This document shows, piece after piece, positions 45,301-55,613 of a DNA stretch of 64,000 nucleotides. The notes below the pieces were generated by a model. That model was not told the origin of the DNA and made no database searches. It worked only from the letters and a program-made list of their open reading frames with translations. The stretch covers positions 1,178,001 through 1,242,000 of the forward strand of contig QPFY01000009.1 of assembly GCA_003665825.1 (NCBI GenBank), written 5' to 3'. Every line of letters starts with the position of its first letter. Positions within the stretch are counted from its first letter, which is position 1. Source of the stretch: Microbotryum silenes-acaulis. Taxonomy: Eukaryota > Basidiomycota > Microbotryomycetes > Microbotryales > Microbotryaceae. Made by a program: the position numbers and the translations under genes.

Positions 45301-45863
45301 GTCCAATCGGCAAATACCACAACCATGCGACTTTCAAGGACAGAGCCTGGCACTTCGTCCTCCCTTTCACGATCTTCCGCTTGAGAGGTATTTTTACCTT
45401 GGACATAGGTGGCACTTGCCACGAGCTTTGCATTGGAGATGAATTTGAGTGGGTGAGTACTACTACCGTGCGGTGATCATGGTCGCTAAGTTCGAACAAC
45501 ATTACGAATCTGTCCTAATCCCCGCCTTTGCAGTGCCCAAACAGTGAACAAAATCTGGCAATCCTACAGCCGGTGCTGAAAAAGCGATTGAAAAGTGATG
45601 GGCAGTGTGTGCAACAAATCTTCCGTGTTCAGGACGTATTGCGCCCCGCATTTGTTCAGCCGTTGTTAGGCCATGCGGAATTGGCACCCGACCTGGATTT
45701 TCGGAATGTGATGGATCAATGGAATGGGGAGTTTGTGGTGAATCTCGCCCAGGATCAACATGCTTTTTGTCACCTTGGGCGTCATTTCACCATAAACCTA
45801 TTACGTGAAGCATTGCAGGGCACATTGCGGCGTGCTCGACGGCCTCCAGTGGCGGACTCATAG
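39309..45863 (+). CDS. Plavaka-type transposase
   Basis: Cuts and inserts the element. Exons: 39309-39935, 40011-40071, 40145-40239, 40312-40488, 40562-40751, 40838-40904, 43039-43197, 43272-43422, 43481-43559, 43634-43757, 43822-43918, 43994-44015, 44095-44255, 44328-44480, 44545-44758, then about four more to 45,863; phases agree at each listed junction. The N terminus has a zinc finger (CNIAGCQRSFHH..H..C) and an Asp/Ser-rich tract. Then follow NVFYPFQDEKDYQYALL, AHHVLQHLLSNPVF, DKAWEMQ, the core VAVRIDTSSDSTVLSIG with HPVYMSLGVNAGFLKR and VVIAFLPKVE, DGHYRYIRVYFGPVSVDYLE, ADPLHQLIKG, RRFKDGFQHSNWTGKHTRDL, FNWPRLHSVSHDAEW and RAHIDSVKVAYRASN, all aligning in order with Plavaka transposases. 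No stop or frameshift was found in the listed exons. The sixth intron holds a nested 2-kb element. Confidence 0.83.
40948..43016. mobile_element. 2,069-bp non-autonomous element inside a transposase intron
   Basis: Ends are perfect inverted repeats (CATCAGCAACTTTGCCACT, 19 bp) with a TA target duplication (40,946-40,947 and 43,017-43,018). The first 120 bp match the 152-bp MITE at 36,839. The interior has TTTAGTGC-rich stretches near both ends and no convincing gene; the longest frame (41,919-42,215) has no motif. It lies entirely in the intron 40,905-43,038. Confidence 0.88.
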
Positions 45864-46250
45864 ATTTTGCTGGAAAGTTATTTTTGTAGAAATTACGGTG
45901 TTATATGGACCAACTACTTCCTGAATATATGCTCCTTAGCCTCATTGAATAAAATCAAGTGAAGCGCCTTTTGATGGGATTTTAGCACAGAAACTTGTTG
46001 GGGTCAAGAAAGCAATCCGCCCGCTCGTGTGCAAGTACAGGCTTCGCAGTTACGTATGCGAAGTGTAAGCGAGGTCAAACGTTAAGCGCGCGTTAAGCCA
46101 TCGCAGCGCTGGCTATGCGCGGATTATGAGGTTCGCCCAATTCAGCCGCGCGCGTATGCGTCCTTATGCACCGTTAAGCGCTGTTAAGCTCGCGTAATCT
46201 CGGGCGAATCCTTAAGCGGGTTCGCGCGCGTGGCCATTTTGCTGCTGCTT

Positions 46251-47180
46251 CGTCTGGTGGTCCAGCACCCGATCTGGGTCGTCTCTTCGTAGACTAGCTG
46301 GAATTCTAATTCTCATTCTCATCGATTCGTCAACCTTCCGCCCTTAGATTTTGGTGTGTTAAGGGTCAAGGATGGGGGCATGGTTTGCAGATGATGTAGA
46401 TGCTGATGATGCACAAGGGCGGAGGCGATTGCGGTGATTGACGAATCGATAAGCGCTGGTGTTTGCACGTTTGCTCGCGAAGGCAGCCTGGTCGTCCGCG
46501 GCTGCAGTCAGCGTTTTAGCGTTTCAGGGGGGGCGGCGGCACCAGCACGGGTCCAAGTCCCGCCGCGCGCCTCGAGGCACATACGCCCCAAAAATATAAC
46601 GTAGGCAGCACCGCTTTTTGTGGACCACGGGTCGCCAGCGTCTAATCTGATCCTCCCCGGCCCTCACCGACTGTCTGTATAAGTGAATCTTTCAGACATA
46701 TAAGTGGCTTCTGAGTAGCTAGAACCATCGAATTCTAGTTACGACTTGCTTAAAGTCTAACCGTCAAGAACGACAGATTGTAATCATGCACATCAGAGGC
46801 GCATACTTTGATTCCTTTACATACCGGCGGCAGTCGCTGCGTGGCTATTGCAGAATTTTGAGAAAGAGAGCCGCGTTCTCTGCTGATGAAATCGTCGGTG
46901 TTTGGGAACGTGCAATCTGAAGATGATAGGGAGTCCTCGGTGGTGTGCACGATGCGGGATTCGGTTGACGGTGTCAAGCAGCGCGGCGCGTGCTATCGGT
47001 CGTCGAGAGGCCTGAGGATGTAACTCGAAAGCACATGCAAGATTTCCGAGGGGGCTAAAAATTAGTCGATATTATAGAAAACATTGCATTACATCTTCCT
47101 ATGGCTCCGCGTAAATATAAGCGCCGCGCTTCTTGTCAAACCCTGAAAAAGGGGCCCGAATCGAAAGCCAGTTGAACCGC
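46251..47180. other. Intergenic, no gene recognised
   Basis: Region between the transposon end and the CsbD-like gene. A 75-codon minus frame at 46,750-46,977 has no motif. Nothing else supportable. Confidence 0.4.
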
Positions 47181-47920
47181 TTAATTCTTGGCAGCTGGTT
47201 GCTCCGTCGCCGCCTTGACTTCTTGACCGATCTGCTCAGCTTTATCTTTTCCGTGACCTGCAAGTAGGGCCTCTCCTGTGATCTTTTCGTGTTCCTAGAG
47301 AAGAGAGTAGAGGTTGAGCGATGGGGCTAAATTATTTGACGGCGCGGTTTCTGCTTACTCGTCCGAAAGCTTGGCCAGCAAACTGGTGAGATCAAATATC
47401 GAGTCAACGGGATATTTCGTCGCAGGTTGTACATCTTCGCTTACCTTCTTGGCATTCCCAATGACTTGATCCTTGAAACTCGGCTGCGTGGCTGAGTTTT
47501 GATAAGGGCAAGTAAGACGTTCGATTCGAGACCATCGTCCAGAGCGCCGAGAGTTCGATCAGCGAACTTTTCAGGCCGAACCTTGACAGCGCCGAAGCTT
47601 ACAAGGCGCAGGAATGGTCTTGACACCTGCTGCAGAGGAGGGGTGGTCGTCGCCGGGGAAGGTTGAGCCGTTCTGCTCGGACGAGACGACGTGCGCCGAG
47701 TCCGCTTCGAAGCGCTGCGTGATGGGGCTGTACAATACGAAAAGGAAAAGTTAGATCGAATTAGGTAAGATGGAGCTAAGGAGGTCGATTTGCGCTCACT
47801 TGAAGTGGCCGGGTTCCTGGGCGGGTGCGGACTGTAGTATGACATAGGTCCATCGTCAGCCATGACACAAGTCGGATACAGAGTGTTTCGAGGACGGTTC
47901 AGAGGTTGACGATTTACCAT
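47181..47920 (-). CDS. CsbD-like small stress protein
   Basis: Predicted 114-residue protein of the CsbD-like family, which includes fungal proteins reported to bind mismatched or cruciform DNA. Exons (minus): 47920-47918, 47831-47800, 47727-47603, 47491-47445, 47382-47359, 47294-47181; all phases agree and the sum is exactly 345 nt. The first coding exon is only the ATG, followed directly by a GTAAAT donor. The CsbD core is SFKDQVIGNAKK, FAGQAFGREHEKITG and HGKDKAEQIGQ, ending QPAAKN. The first 60 residues are unremarkable (MSAPAQEPGHFNPITQRF). Role inferred: abundant hydrophilic stress protein. Boundaries in this stretch may be off by one base. Confidence 0.83.
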
Positions 47921-48185
47921 GATCGACGGTTGATGATAGAAGGCAGAGTTTGATGGTGATGGTACGGAAAGAAGAGGAGGGAAGAAAAACGGGGAACGTG
48001 GCGCTTTCGAGATGCCCGAGTCGAGGAGAGGCGGAGCCATTTACGTCATCGCGCGTTCGGGGTCCGACGCTCCTTCGGGCGATAGCGCCTTGGCTTGCAC
48101 TTCTCCTTTCAACGGAACGACCGAGTCGGATGAATTGCATGAATTTACAACAACGCCAATCCTAAGCAGCACCCCAATTTTCTAC

Positions 48186-48990
48186 TTAGAACCTGTTTAC
48201 ATCCATCCAATCCATCACTCTCTGCCAATTCTGCTCGTCGCTCGATCCTTCGATCCACGCCTCGACATTCTCTTCTCCATCGTCGCCAAAGTCTCGAAGG
48301 AGGCGATGGTGCTCGTGCAGAAGGGATGAAGGTGCAGTCGAGTGGGGTAGGGTGATCGCGATGGGGAATCCGGGTTCGTAGTTGAACAGGTCTTGTGTCG
48401 GCCCTAACGGGGTACTTGATGCCGAAGTAGTAGCGGCAACTTTGAAATCCTTTGCCTCCTTCTGGGAGAGGTGGAAGGGACCAAATCGACCAAAGTCGGA
48501 GAGCGAGGGTGGGGAGCACAGAACCATGCCGGACAGAGGATGGGAGGAGACGTACGTCTCGGCGAGGAGAGTCGACGTTGAGTGTGAGAAGAGCAGGGGT
48601 GGGAAGGGGGACGTCGTGGAAGCGCGTAGATTGGCGATGTAATCTGTTCAAAGAGGGAGGGCATGTCAGCTTGGGTGCTTCCGTAAGACTTCCAAGTCTT
48701 CCAAGTGAGGGTTCAGAAGGGACATGAAGGCTGGAGTGAGGAAACCGAAGCAAAAGAGCTTGGGGCTGGGGAAGCTTCCGTCCGCCAACGAAAATGCGAA
48801 CCTCAGTCTCATGTGCAGTGTACCTTCTTCTAGCTTTCCCAAATGCTTTCCAATCGTCTCGATACCCAGTCTACTCAATTCCTTGAACGAAGCCTGCTCC
48901 GCCGCGGGGATCACGTGCGAGTGGGGGTGCATCTCTACGAGTTGCGATTCAGAGGTGCCTCGCCTTTTGGTGCAGTGGTTTATTGCTCCT
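48186..48990 (-). pseudogene. 5'-truncated alpha/beta-hydrolase-like gene
   Basis: Two exons are visible on the minus strand: about 48,960-48,822 (EMHPHSHVIPAAEQA, ELSRLGIETIGKHLGKL) and, after a GTACAC...CAG intron, about 48,645-48,186 (DYIANLRAS, PPLLFSHSTSTLLAETYVSS, GMVLCSPPSL, ending VMDWMDVNRF). The HSTSTLLAETYV segment resembles the nucleophile elbow of alpha/beta hydrolases but lacks the flanking glycines. No core N-terminal half is found: the frame runs back to a stop at about 48,985, next to a change into GC-rich DNA of different character. The family assignment is tentative. Confidence 0.4.
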
Positions 48991-48999
48991 TAATAGGTT

Positions 49000-49560
49000 A
49001 TGAGCCCTGTCCGAACCACGCTGCCTCTCCCCGCCGCACCCGCCGTCTCCGCCGAGCCCACACCCGCTGAGACACGCGACGCTGCCGCCGACGCAACCGC
49101 ACCACACGCCGACAAAGCACACACGTCTGGTCCTGCCCCCGTCACCCCACTCTCGCCGCCACCATGGACAAACGCATCGTAGGAACAAGCCTACAAGTCG
49201 ATCGTCCGCCGAGAGCCCCACCCCGAGCCAAGCTGCCCGCCGCCGCCTCCCCTGCGCACAACCCTGCCGCAACACGCGACACCGCCGCCAACGCTTCGCA
49301 GACGCCGCCCCTCGCCGCTGCACCCGTTCCCCAACCCGTCTACACCATCCGAGCCACCATCATCGAAGAACGCATTACAAGAACACGCCTTCAACCCAAT
49401 GGTCCGCCGAACGCGCCAGCCCTAGGTATGATCTCCGCCTAACGCTCGTTGCCACGTCGCTTTGCACCCTCGCCTCGTCATGGTCTCCTACACCGGTCAA
49501 TCGTCTATGCACACACCACTCGTTAACCCCTTCGTGCCCTTCTGGAAGTGTTCGAACGAG
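49000..49560 (+). repeat. GC-rich tract with diverged tandem duplication
   Basis: Positions about 49,070-49,220 and 49,270-49,420 are diverged copies (ACACGCGACRCCGCCGCC..., then AACGCAT..AAGAACA and GGTCCGCCGA). It reads as Ala/Pro-rich strings. It ends at the polypurine tract of a candidate LTR element, so it may be the 3' internal part of a non-autonomous retroelement. Confidence 0.45.
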
Positions 49561-50584
49561 GGGGGGTGTTGAATTGCATTCTGTCAAGCCTTCGAACACT
49601 TCGACATCGGACCGCCGTTTGACGGACTTGCCCGCCTTGCGCCTCGCGCCTTCGCCTCGGCGCCTCGCCCCCGCGCGCCTTCGCCTTCGCAAGCCTCCAC
49701 CGCGCCCCCTGTCCCTCGAGCCTCGCTGCGTGATCCTCGCACCCGGCCTCGTCCCTCGACCGATGTGCACCGTTCGTCAACTTGTCCACATCCCGGTCCG
49801 TCTGCCCGTCGTTGCCAGCTTTGCCTGCTCTGCCATGCTCGCCACCACGCGCCTTTGCCTTTTGGCACTTTCACCTCGGCGCCTTCGCCGCGCCCCCTGT
49901 TACCCGAGCCTCGTCGCCTGATACACACGACCAGCCTCGCTCCATCGACCCATGTGCGCCTTAGTCAACACGTCCACATCCTGGTCCACCCGTCCGGCCG
50001 TCGCCTGCTGAGCCTGCACGCCTCCGCCCGTTTTTCGTCTCGGCGCCTTCGCCTTCGCAGCCAAGCCGCCCCCTTGTTCACCGCCTCCGCGCCAGCCTGT
50101 TCAACTCACGCTCGCGCGCCGCCGTTTCCACGCCGGGACTTAGTCGATCTACCTCTCCTGTCTTGCCGAACCGTTGCCTCCGCTTAGCTACCGCCAGCTT
50201 GCCATCACCGTCCTCATGTTCCATCGGCCATCAGAGCATCGCCCATCCATGACGCCCGTGCTTCGCAACCTGGATCTTGTCGCTACGGATTGCCCTGCTC
50301 ACCAACACTCGACCATGGTAGATAAGTTTCCCCTCGTGTCCGTCGTCCAACACGACACCTCTTTGAGCCCCAATAGCCCGCTTGTAGTTCGGCCCTTGAA
50401 GCTTCGCATAGCGCCCGCCCAGTTTGCCTTAGATCCACTGTGCGCTCCCTTGCTAGAACCTCGCCCGACTCGCGCGTTCTCGCGCGTATCCCTTCGGGGC
50501 AAAGCGGCTCGACCAGTCTGCGAATTTTCTGTGCAACACGCGGTGGCCATGTACTAGGTCGCGTGCACTAAAGCTACTGCTACA
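49561..50584 (+). mobile_element. Candidate LTR, 3' edge of a retroelement
   Basis: GAACGAGGGGGGG at about 49,555-49,567 followed by TGTTGAATTGCATTC copies the polypurine tract and LTR start of the intact copia element (GAGCGAGGGGGGG, TGTTGAGTTGAC). The following 1 kb is C- and T-rich. A possible end is CTGCTACA at about 50,580. No second LTR is in the window, so length and end are uncertain. Confidence 0.45.
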
Positions 50585-51229
50585 ATGTACGTACGCTCTG
50601 CCGATCGGCTCGTTGTTGAAGGTGAGGAATGTCAACGGCTGAGCTAGGATCCTCGCCCCGGCCGGTGGTCTGATCGTCTTTACGATAGCCCGAGACTGTT
50701 TTGCGCTAGAAAAGCATCGTTCAAGCAAGGGCATGTGAGTTGGAGGGAGGTGAGGGGACGGGGGCCGGGTGAAAACTCAGTGAGCTGGATGAGCGGCAGC
50801 GGAAAGGGGGCTATCGCTGACCGTTGCTATTGCCCCATCACGGCGGTCCAATAACCTGTAATAACCTGTAATCCGTTCTAATGGTCCAATTGCTTACCTG
50901 CCTTGGCGCGACGTTGGCAGATTCCGAGTGACCGAGAGTGACCGTGCACGATTTCGCACGACGAAGCACCCTAGCCAGTCCTTAGCTTTGATCGATCCCT
51001 AAGACCAGAGCCATCAAGTACTCAAGTAGACAAGCTTCGTATTTTGGAGATTTGGAATCCCACCTGCCCTACCCACAGCTGAGAAACCGTCCACGTCCAA
51101 CTGTCGAAGAAATTCGGTTGAGGACCATGCGCCGTGAGATTGAAGATATGCCTGCAGTGCCTATTTCATACCGCCACAAAGTCAAAACAAACGAATCATA
51201 AAACAAATGCGCACATTATATTGCAGAAT
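50585..51229. other. Intergenic, no gene recognised
   Basis: AATAACCTGT is repeated at about 50,850. No coding feature is supported. Confidence 0.35.
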
Positions 51230-51234
51230 TCACA

Positions 51235-52704
51235 ATCTACAATTACACTTAGCGGTAGTGGGTAGGCGGGTTGAATCTACGGCAAAGCGCCTTTTTGGTC
51301 GGAGGAAATCGTCGGAATCCCATACAAGTTGAAGCTGAGCGAGGTCGTCCCTGACGCCTTGGATGTCTGGAACTCCCAGAGGGTGTCGAAACCGTCGAAG
51401 GGCCATTGTATTATCGTGCACAAGCGTTTGGGCGAAAACGGCGTGGTGATAGGAGGCATGTTCGGAGATAACCAATTCGAGACGGAGACGGAGACGTAAG
51501 TGCCAGTCCATCGATCGCATTCTCACGGGGGACTCGGACGAGGTAGGCCCGTACCACCGGGCGCCAGCGCAGCGTCGGCCTTACGTCGAACATCGGTCAG
51601 GGTTGCCACGTCAGGGTGGTCTATCTGAAATCCTTCGAACGACGACATCATGAGCGCCGTAGCGATGGCGAGGATCGGCTGGGTTGTAGGCGTATCTGTC
51701 GGGTCGGTCACCTCGGCCGAGTGTAGTTCACTTAGCAACAGATATTTTTAGCCCCTATAATTGACTGTGAAGCCAGCGGATGCGATCGCCCTCAGCAACA
51801 GCTCATCCTCAAAGCCACTGACTTCCAACTTCTGACATACCCAGCTCGGCTATCACGAAGTATGGTCCTGCCCAGAAAATGCCGAATCGCTTGCCTTTCG
51901 TGCTATCGATCGAAAGCGCCATCTGTTTATGGAGAAAAAGCTAGCCATTGGGTTAGTGTCGGTGACCAAGACAAGCCTGGCCAACAAAGGGCTTCTCCGT
52001 ACCTTCGAGGCCATAGCCGATCCGCACTGCAGGGTGTCCGCCAGATTGGCCTCCTTGAAGATCCGAATATCGAGGGTGCTCTTGAGCGGGGGCCATATAA
52101 GGCCAGCGGCTTTGTGGGTCTTCTCATATAGCGACTTGAGGTTCCTCGCAGTCTTTCCTTCGAGCGCGATCGTCGCCACCACCTCCTTTTCCTGTTCGCT
52201 CGCTCTTGCCCTCGGCCCCGTCCACACCTCGAAGACACCGTCGCCTTGTTGGCCCAACCTTTGTTCGAGCGCCCTGGGAGTTACTCCAATATATGGGCCA
52301 ACACCCCGCGCGAGATGCCTGACGAATTTGATAGCCATTTTCGTGACGAGATCATGGCAGAGGAAGCACGCGAGATTCTCGTTGTCTAGCATAGCCTGTT
52401 CCTCGAAGGCTCCCAACATCGCCGCTGAAACGTCGGGGGGGGGGAGGGCCGAATTTTGATCGAGACCTTGATGAGCCACACCTCGGTCGAATCCGCCGAG
52501 GATGCGGGGGAGTAGGGTCAGATCGACCGATGACGCCCGGATGTCCGGGTGGGGGTGGAAGGGCCAATCGCGAGGATTGGCCCGCTCCCTCCGAGGGTAC
52601 CCATGCGTGGTGCGGGTCTTGGACCGATCAACCATGCTTCCCCGACAGACTTCGTGGCCGCGGAAATCGGCCAGCGTGGCGATTGGCGGGAGGCCTCCCT
52701 CCAT
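51235..52704 (-). CDS. Hypothetical protein, multi-exon, no family recognised
   Basis: An ATG at 52,704 opens MEGGLPPIATLADFRGHE and runs to at least 51,853 without stop. Features: a segment starting MLDNENLACFLCHDLV, FVRHLARGVGPYIGV, ALEQRLGQQGDGVFEVW, a Glu/Arg-rich helix-like stretch and LADTLQCGSAMASKV. Further coding probably continues in exons to about 51,235 (ELVISEHASYHHAVF, ALRRFRHPLGVPDIQGV, LVWDSDDFLRPKRR), but the joins are not clear. The frame upstream of the ATG to 53,052 is open too, with low-complexity sequence, and is not counted. No signal peptide or membrane segment seen. It could be a lineage-specific gene. Confidence 0.45.
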
Positions 52705-53052
52705 GATTCGATGCCTCAGCAATGGTGATTTGCTGAGGGGTGGGCGAATGGGAAGACAAGAGGGAGAACGAGAGCGATCACTGCTGCTGCGCGCAACCGC
52801 TCGTCGTCGACAGGAGAGTCCACTGATGTTCTTTTCGGCCTTTGCTGCAAGGATTTGACGCGCCGATCGAGCTCGCGCGCTCGCGCGCTCGGGCCTCCCC
52901 TCTACTCTTTCCCCTGCTTGGGCTATAGCTGTGCCTCCCACACCCACACACGCCGGCTCACAGGCAGTTACTCGCGCGGCACGTTCTGTTCTCTTCAGGG
53001 CCTTCGCTGCACCGTCGACGTCTCTACCAGCCTCTGCCGGTGCGTTCACCAC

Positions 53053-55600
53053 CTTTTGGGACGGGTGCGTTCCTCACTCCCAAGATCACTTCACAGTTGA
53101 CGAAGTCGCTGACCGAGCGTTTCATCTGGCAGGACATTCTCAGCTAGCCGCCACTAGCTCCTTCAAATCCTCGTCGGTCGTGGCTCTGTCCTAGAGTAAC
53201 TCGGGGTAAGTGTTTTTGGTCACCCAAGCTTGTTGCACGGTGAACTCACCACTTTGATTCCTTCAGGGATCTTGCCAATCCTGTACGGGCAGCTAGTCGG
53301 TAGTCCTTGTTGGACCACTTATCTGACTCGCACCCCCTGCATCTCTCAGCAGTCCCTTTGCCGAACCCCTTTCGCTCGAAACGCTGCCTCTGCCTGCCTG
53401 CCGCATCTCCGAGTTTCGCTTGTTCTTGCAAAGGTATGCTGAGAACAAAGGCAACTATCCCCACTCTCACCAGTTGCAGCCAACTGACATCACCCTGAGC
53501 TTGTTCTTGCAAAGCTCCATCTGATTGATCCCACCCTCCATCCCTTGTCACTCGCGTGAAAAAATACTTCATTCTTTCAAAATTTCTTCCTTTCTCTTCT
53601 TCGGTTCAGTCTGCCTTCCCACTGCATTACGTTCATTTCCGTTTCTCCTTGGCTCCCATCTCGCTACACTCGCTGGGTTTCAATCTCGTCTTTCGTTGTC
53701 AGACGCCCTTGGATAATTCGTTCTTGTTGAACGGTTGGACACACCGCCAGTTGTCCCTCATTCCGCTGCAACTTGACTCATTTTTCCGCTACACGTCGCG
53801 CGAGCAGTTCAGGGAGTCGTGCACAGCGCGTGCGATCGAGCGATTGTCCGAGGGAGCTTTCGCCGTCGCTCGAGGGTTGCTCATACGTCGTATCGGCTCG
53901 TCCTCACCATCTGTGTCGAGTTCACCTCCATCGTGGTAGTGCTTCAAGTTGCAAAACTCAGTGTGACCAACCTTCATTGACCATTGTCGCTTGCTCAGAT
54001 CATCTAGCATTGCCCTGAGTCTTGACCATTTTTGCTCGAATTTGAAAATCAGCTCAAAACTACGTCGCACGAGTCGGATCGGTCTCTCGCCTCGAAAAGT
54101 AGCACGAGCGGATACGTAAACCGTCCCAGTGATCTCAATACAACCGACGAAAGCGATATGTGTACAGAAAAATTCGTAATCACACCCTCAGGACCTCGCT
54201 CAAGTGGACTGCGCCTTCCTGCAAAGTTCTGCCACATCCGTTGCTGAACTGTCCAAGCGGACCTTGTCGTCCTGCAAGACTCCTTAACCCGGTTAGCAAC
54301 ACTACTTACATCAACCAACAGTCAATCTTCCCCAAGACATACCGAACAACACCTCTCCAACAAGGCCCTCCACCCCCCGACATCGAAGCTTTCCCGCCAA
54401 ATCACTCACCACGCGTGTGTACCACCCATCGACGTCTCTCCTGACGTCTTTGACTCGCAAGTCACTGAGCGCTCGCCGGATGGCACCAAAGCAAAGCAAA
54501 GCAAGGCGAGGCACGCCGAACGAAGGCCTGCTTCGTTTGGCCGAGTCGTACGCAGCAGTTGTCCTGTGGGGTTCAGCAAAGATGAGTGTATCATGGGTTA
54601 GTTCGATGGATTGCAGCGACAGCGGATAGACGAAGCAACGGGGCCCACCAGAACACAAGCCAAGGGTCAGCCCATCGACCCCTTGATATCCTTCAACTTG
54701 CCAAACTTGGCAAAATGCCCCGTTGCCCCTCTTCGGAAAAGGTCTCTAGCACCCTCTAAGTGGCAGAAGTGATGGAAGCGTCGAGCGAGTTGACATGAAG
54801 CAAGTCGGTCAGTCGGCCGTTCGCGCGCCGGAGAGCCTTGTTAGCGCGCTTCTCCCACCAATGGTGTAACCCTTCTGGCTGAAACAGTCAAAAGGCGGCT
54901 CTTAAGAAGCGGACTGGTAGAGATCAGCCATTACACGACCAGAAAGACAGAGTCAACGCAAGGCAGACAAGGAAATGCACTCACTGAGCTACGATATGGA
55001 CCTCTGAAGAACGTGAAGCAAACTCTGTCTAGGGGACTAGTTCACCAACGTCTTTCACCACGAGCACGAAGCTTCCACCGTCCCAGGCGCGAAGAGGGAG
55101 CTCAATGCCGCCCAGCCCCGAGTCGAGATCAAGCGATCAAAGCTGATCGCCTTGAATAGCTAGCTGACGGATCGGATCAAGGCGATCGAGCAAGTGAAAC
55201 GCTATGGCTCGAACCTCGGCGAAAGCTTCAGTGGGAACCTCATCCGCATTATTCCAAATTGCAAGAAAGCATACTATGGGAGCCTACATGAGTTGTCAGA
55301 TATCTCGAGAGTCAACTGAACTGAGGTTTGACTCCGCGCGACCCACACCCAACATTTGAAGCACCTTCCAAACTTTGCAAGAAGCTTGATTTTCCCCTCT
55401 TGAACGAAAATCGGTTGCGCTCGGGTTCGATACGATGGCTTTCGAAAATTGTTGAATTCCCGGCCAAATCATAGAATGCGACAACAGCTTCATGGACGGC
55501 GACCGGGAGCTCGTTTGGGGGGCAAGCTTACGGTATCAACGCAGGTGGAGCACAACATACTGATCGCGCCAGGGCCTCTGAACTAAGAAGAACTGCAATG
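53053..55600. other. Accessory region without recognisable genes; kinase relic at 55.03 kb
   Basis: Positions 55,027-55,080 match 55,927-55,980 of the adjacent kinase gene (CACGAGCACGAAGC followed by TCCACCGTCCCAG), a decayed copy of the segment encoding FVLVMEDVG. The rest has only short overlapping frames on both strands and nothing recognised. Confidence 0.45.
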
Positions 55601-55613
55601 TAATGTGCAGCAG

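Larger units (their letters stand above)
36175..46247. mobile_element. Plavaka-type DNA transposon, about 10.1 kb
   Basis: Ends are inverted: left CATCAGCAAAATGGCCA, right (reversed) CAGCAGCAAAATGGCCA, both followed by GC-rich CGCGCG. CTT flanks both sides (36,172-36,174 and 46,248-46,250), a 3-bp target duplication as in CACTA-like elements. Subterminal regions on both sides are packed with TTAAGCG/GTAAGCG motifs. Inside are a transposase gene (39,309-45,863, plus strand), a second divergent gene (38,930-36,590, minus) and two nested elements. Plavaka transposons are known from basidiomycetes and belong to the CACTA/KDZ-related transposases. Confidence 0.82.

Noticed and set aside
36175..46247. 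TET/JBP cargo, as reported for some fungal KDZ-type transposons
   Set aside because: No HxD...H dioxygenase motif was found in either gene of the element.
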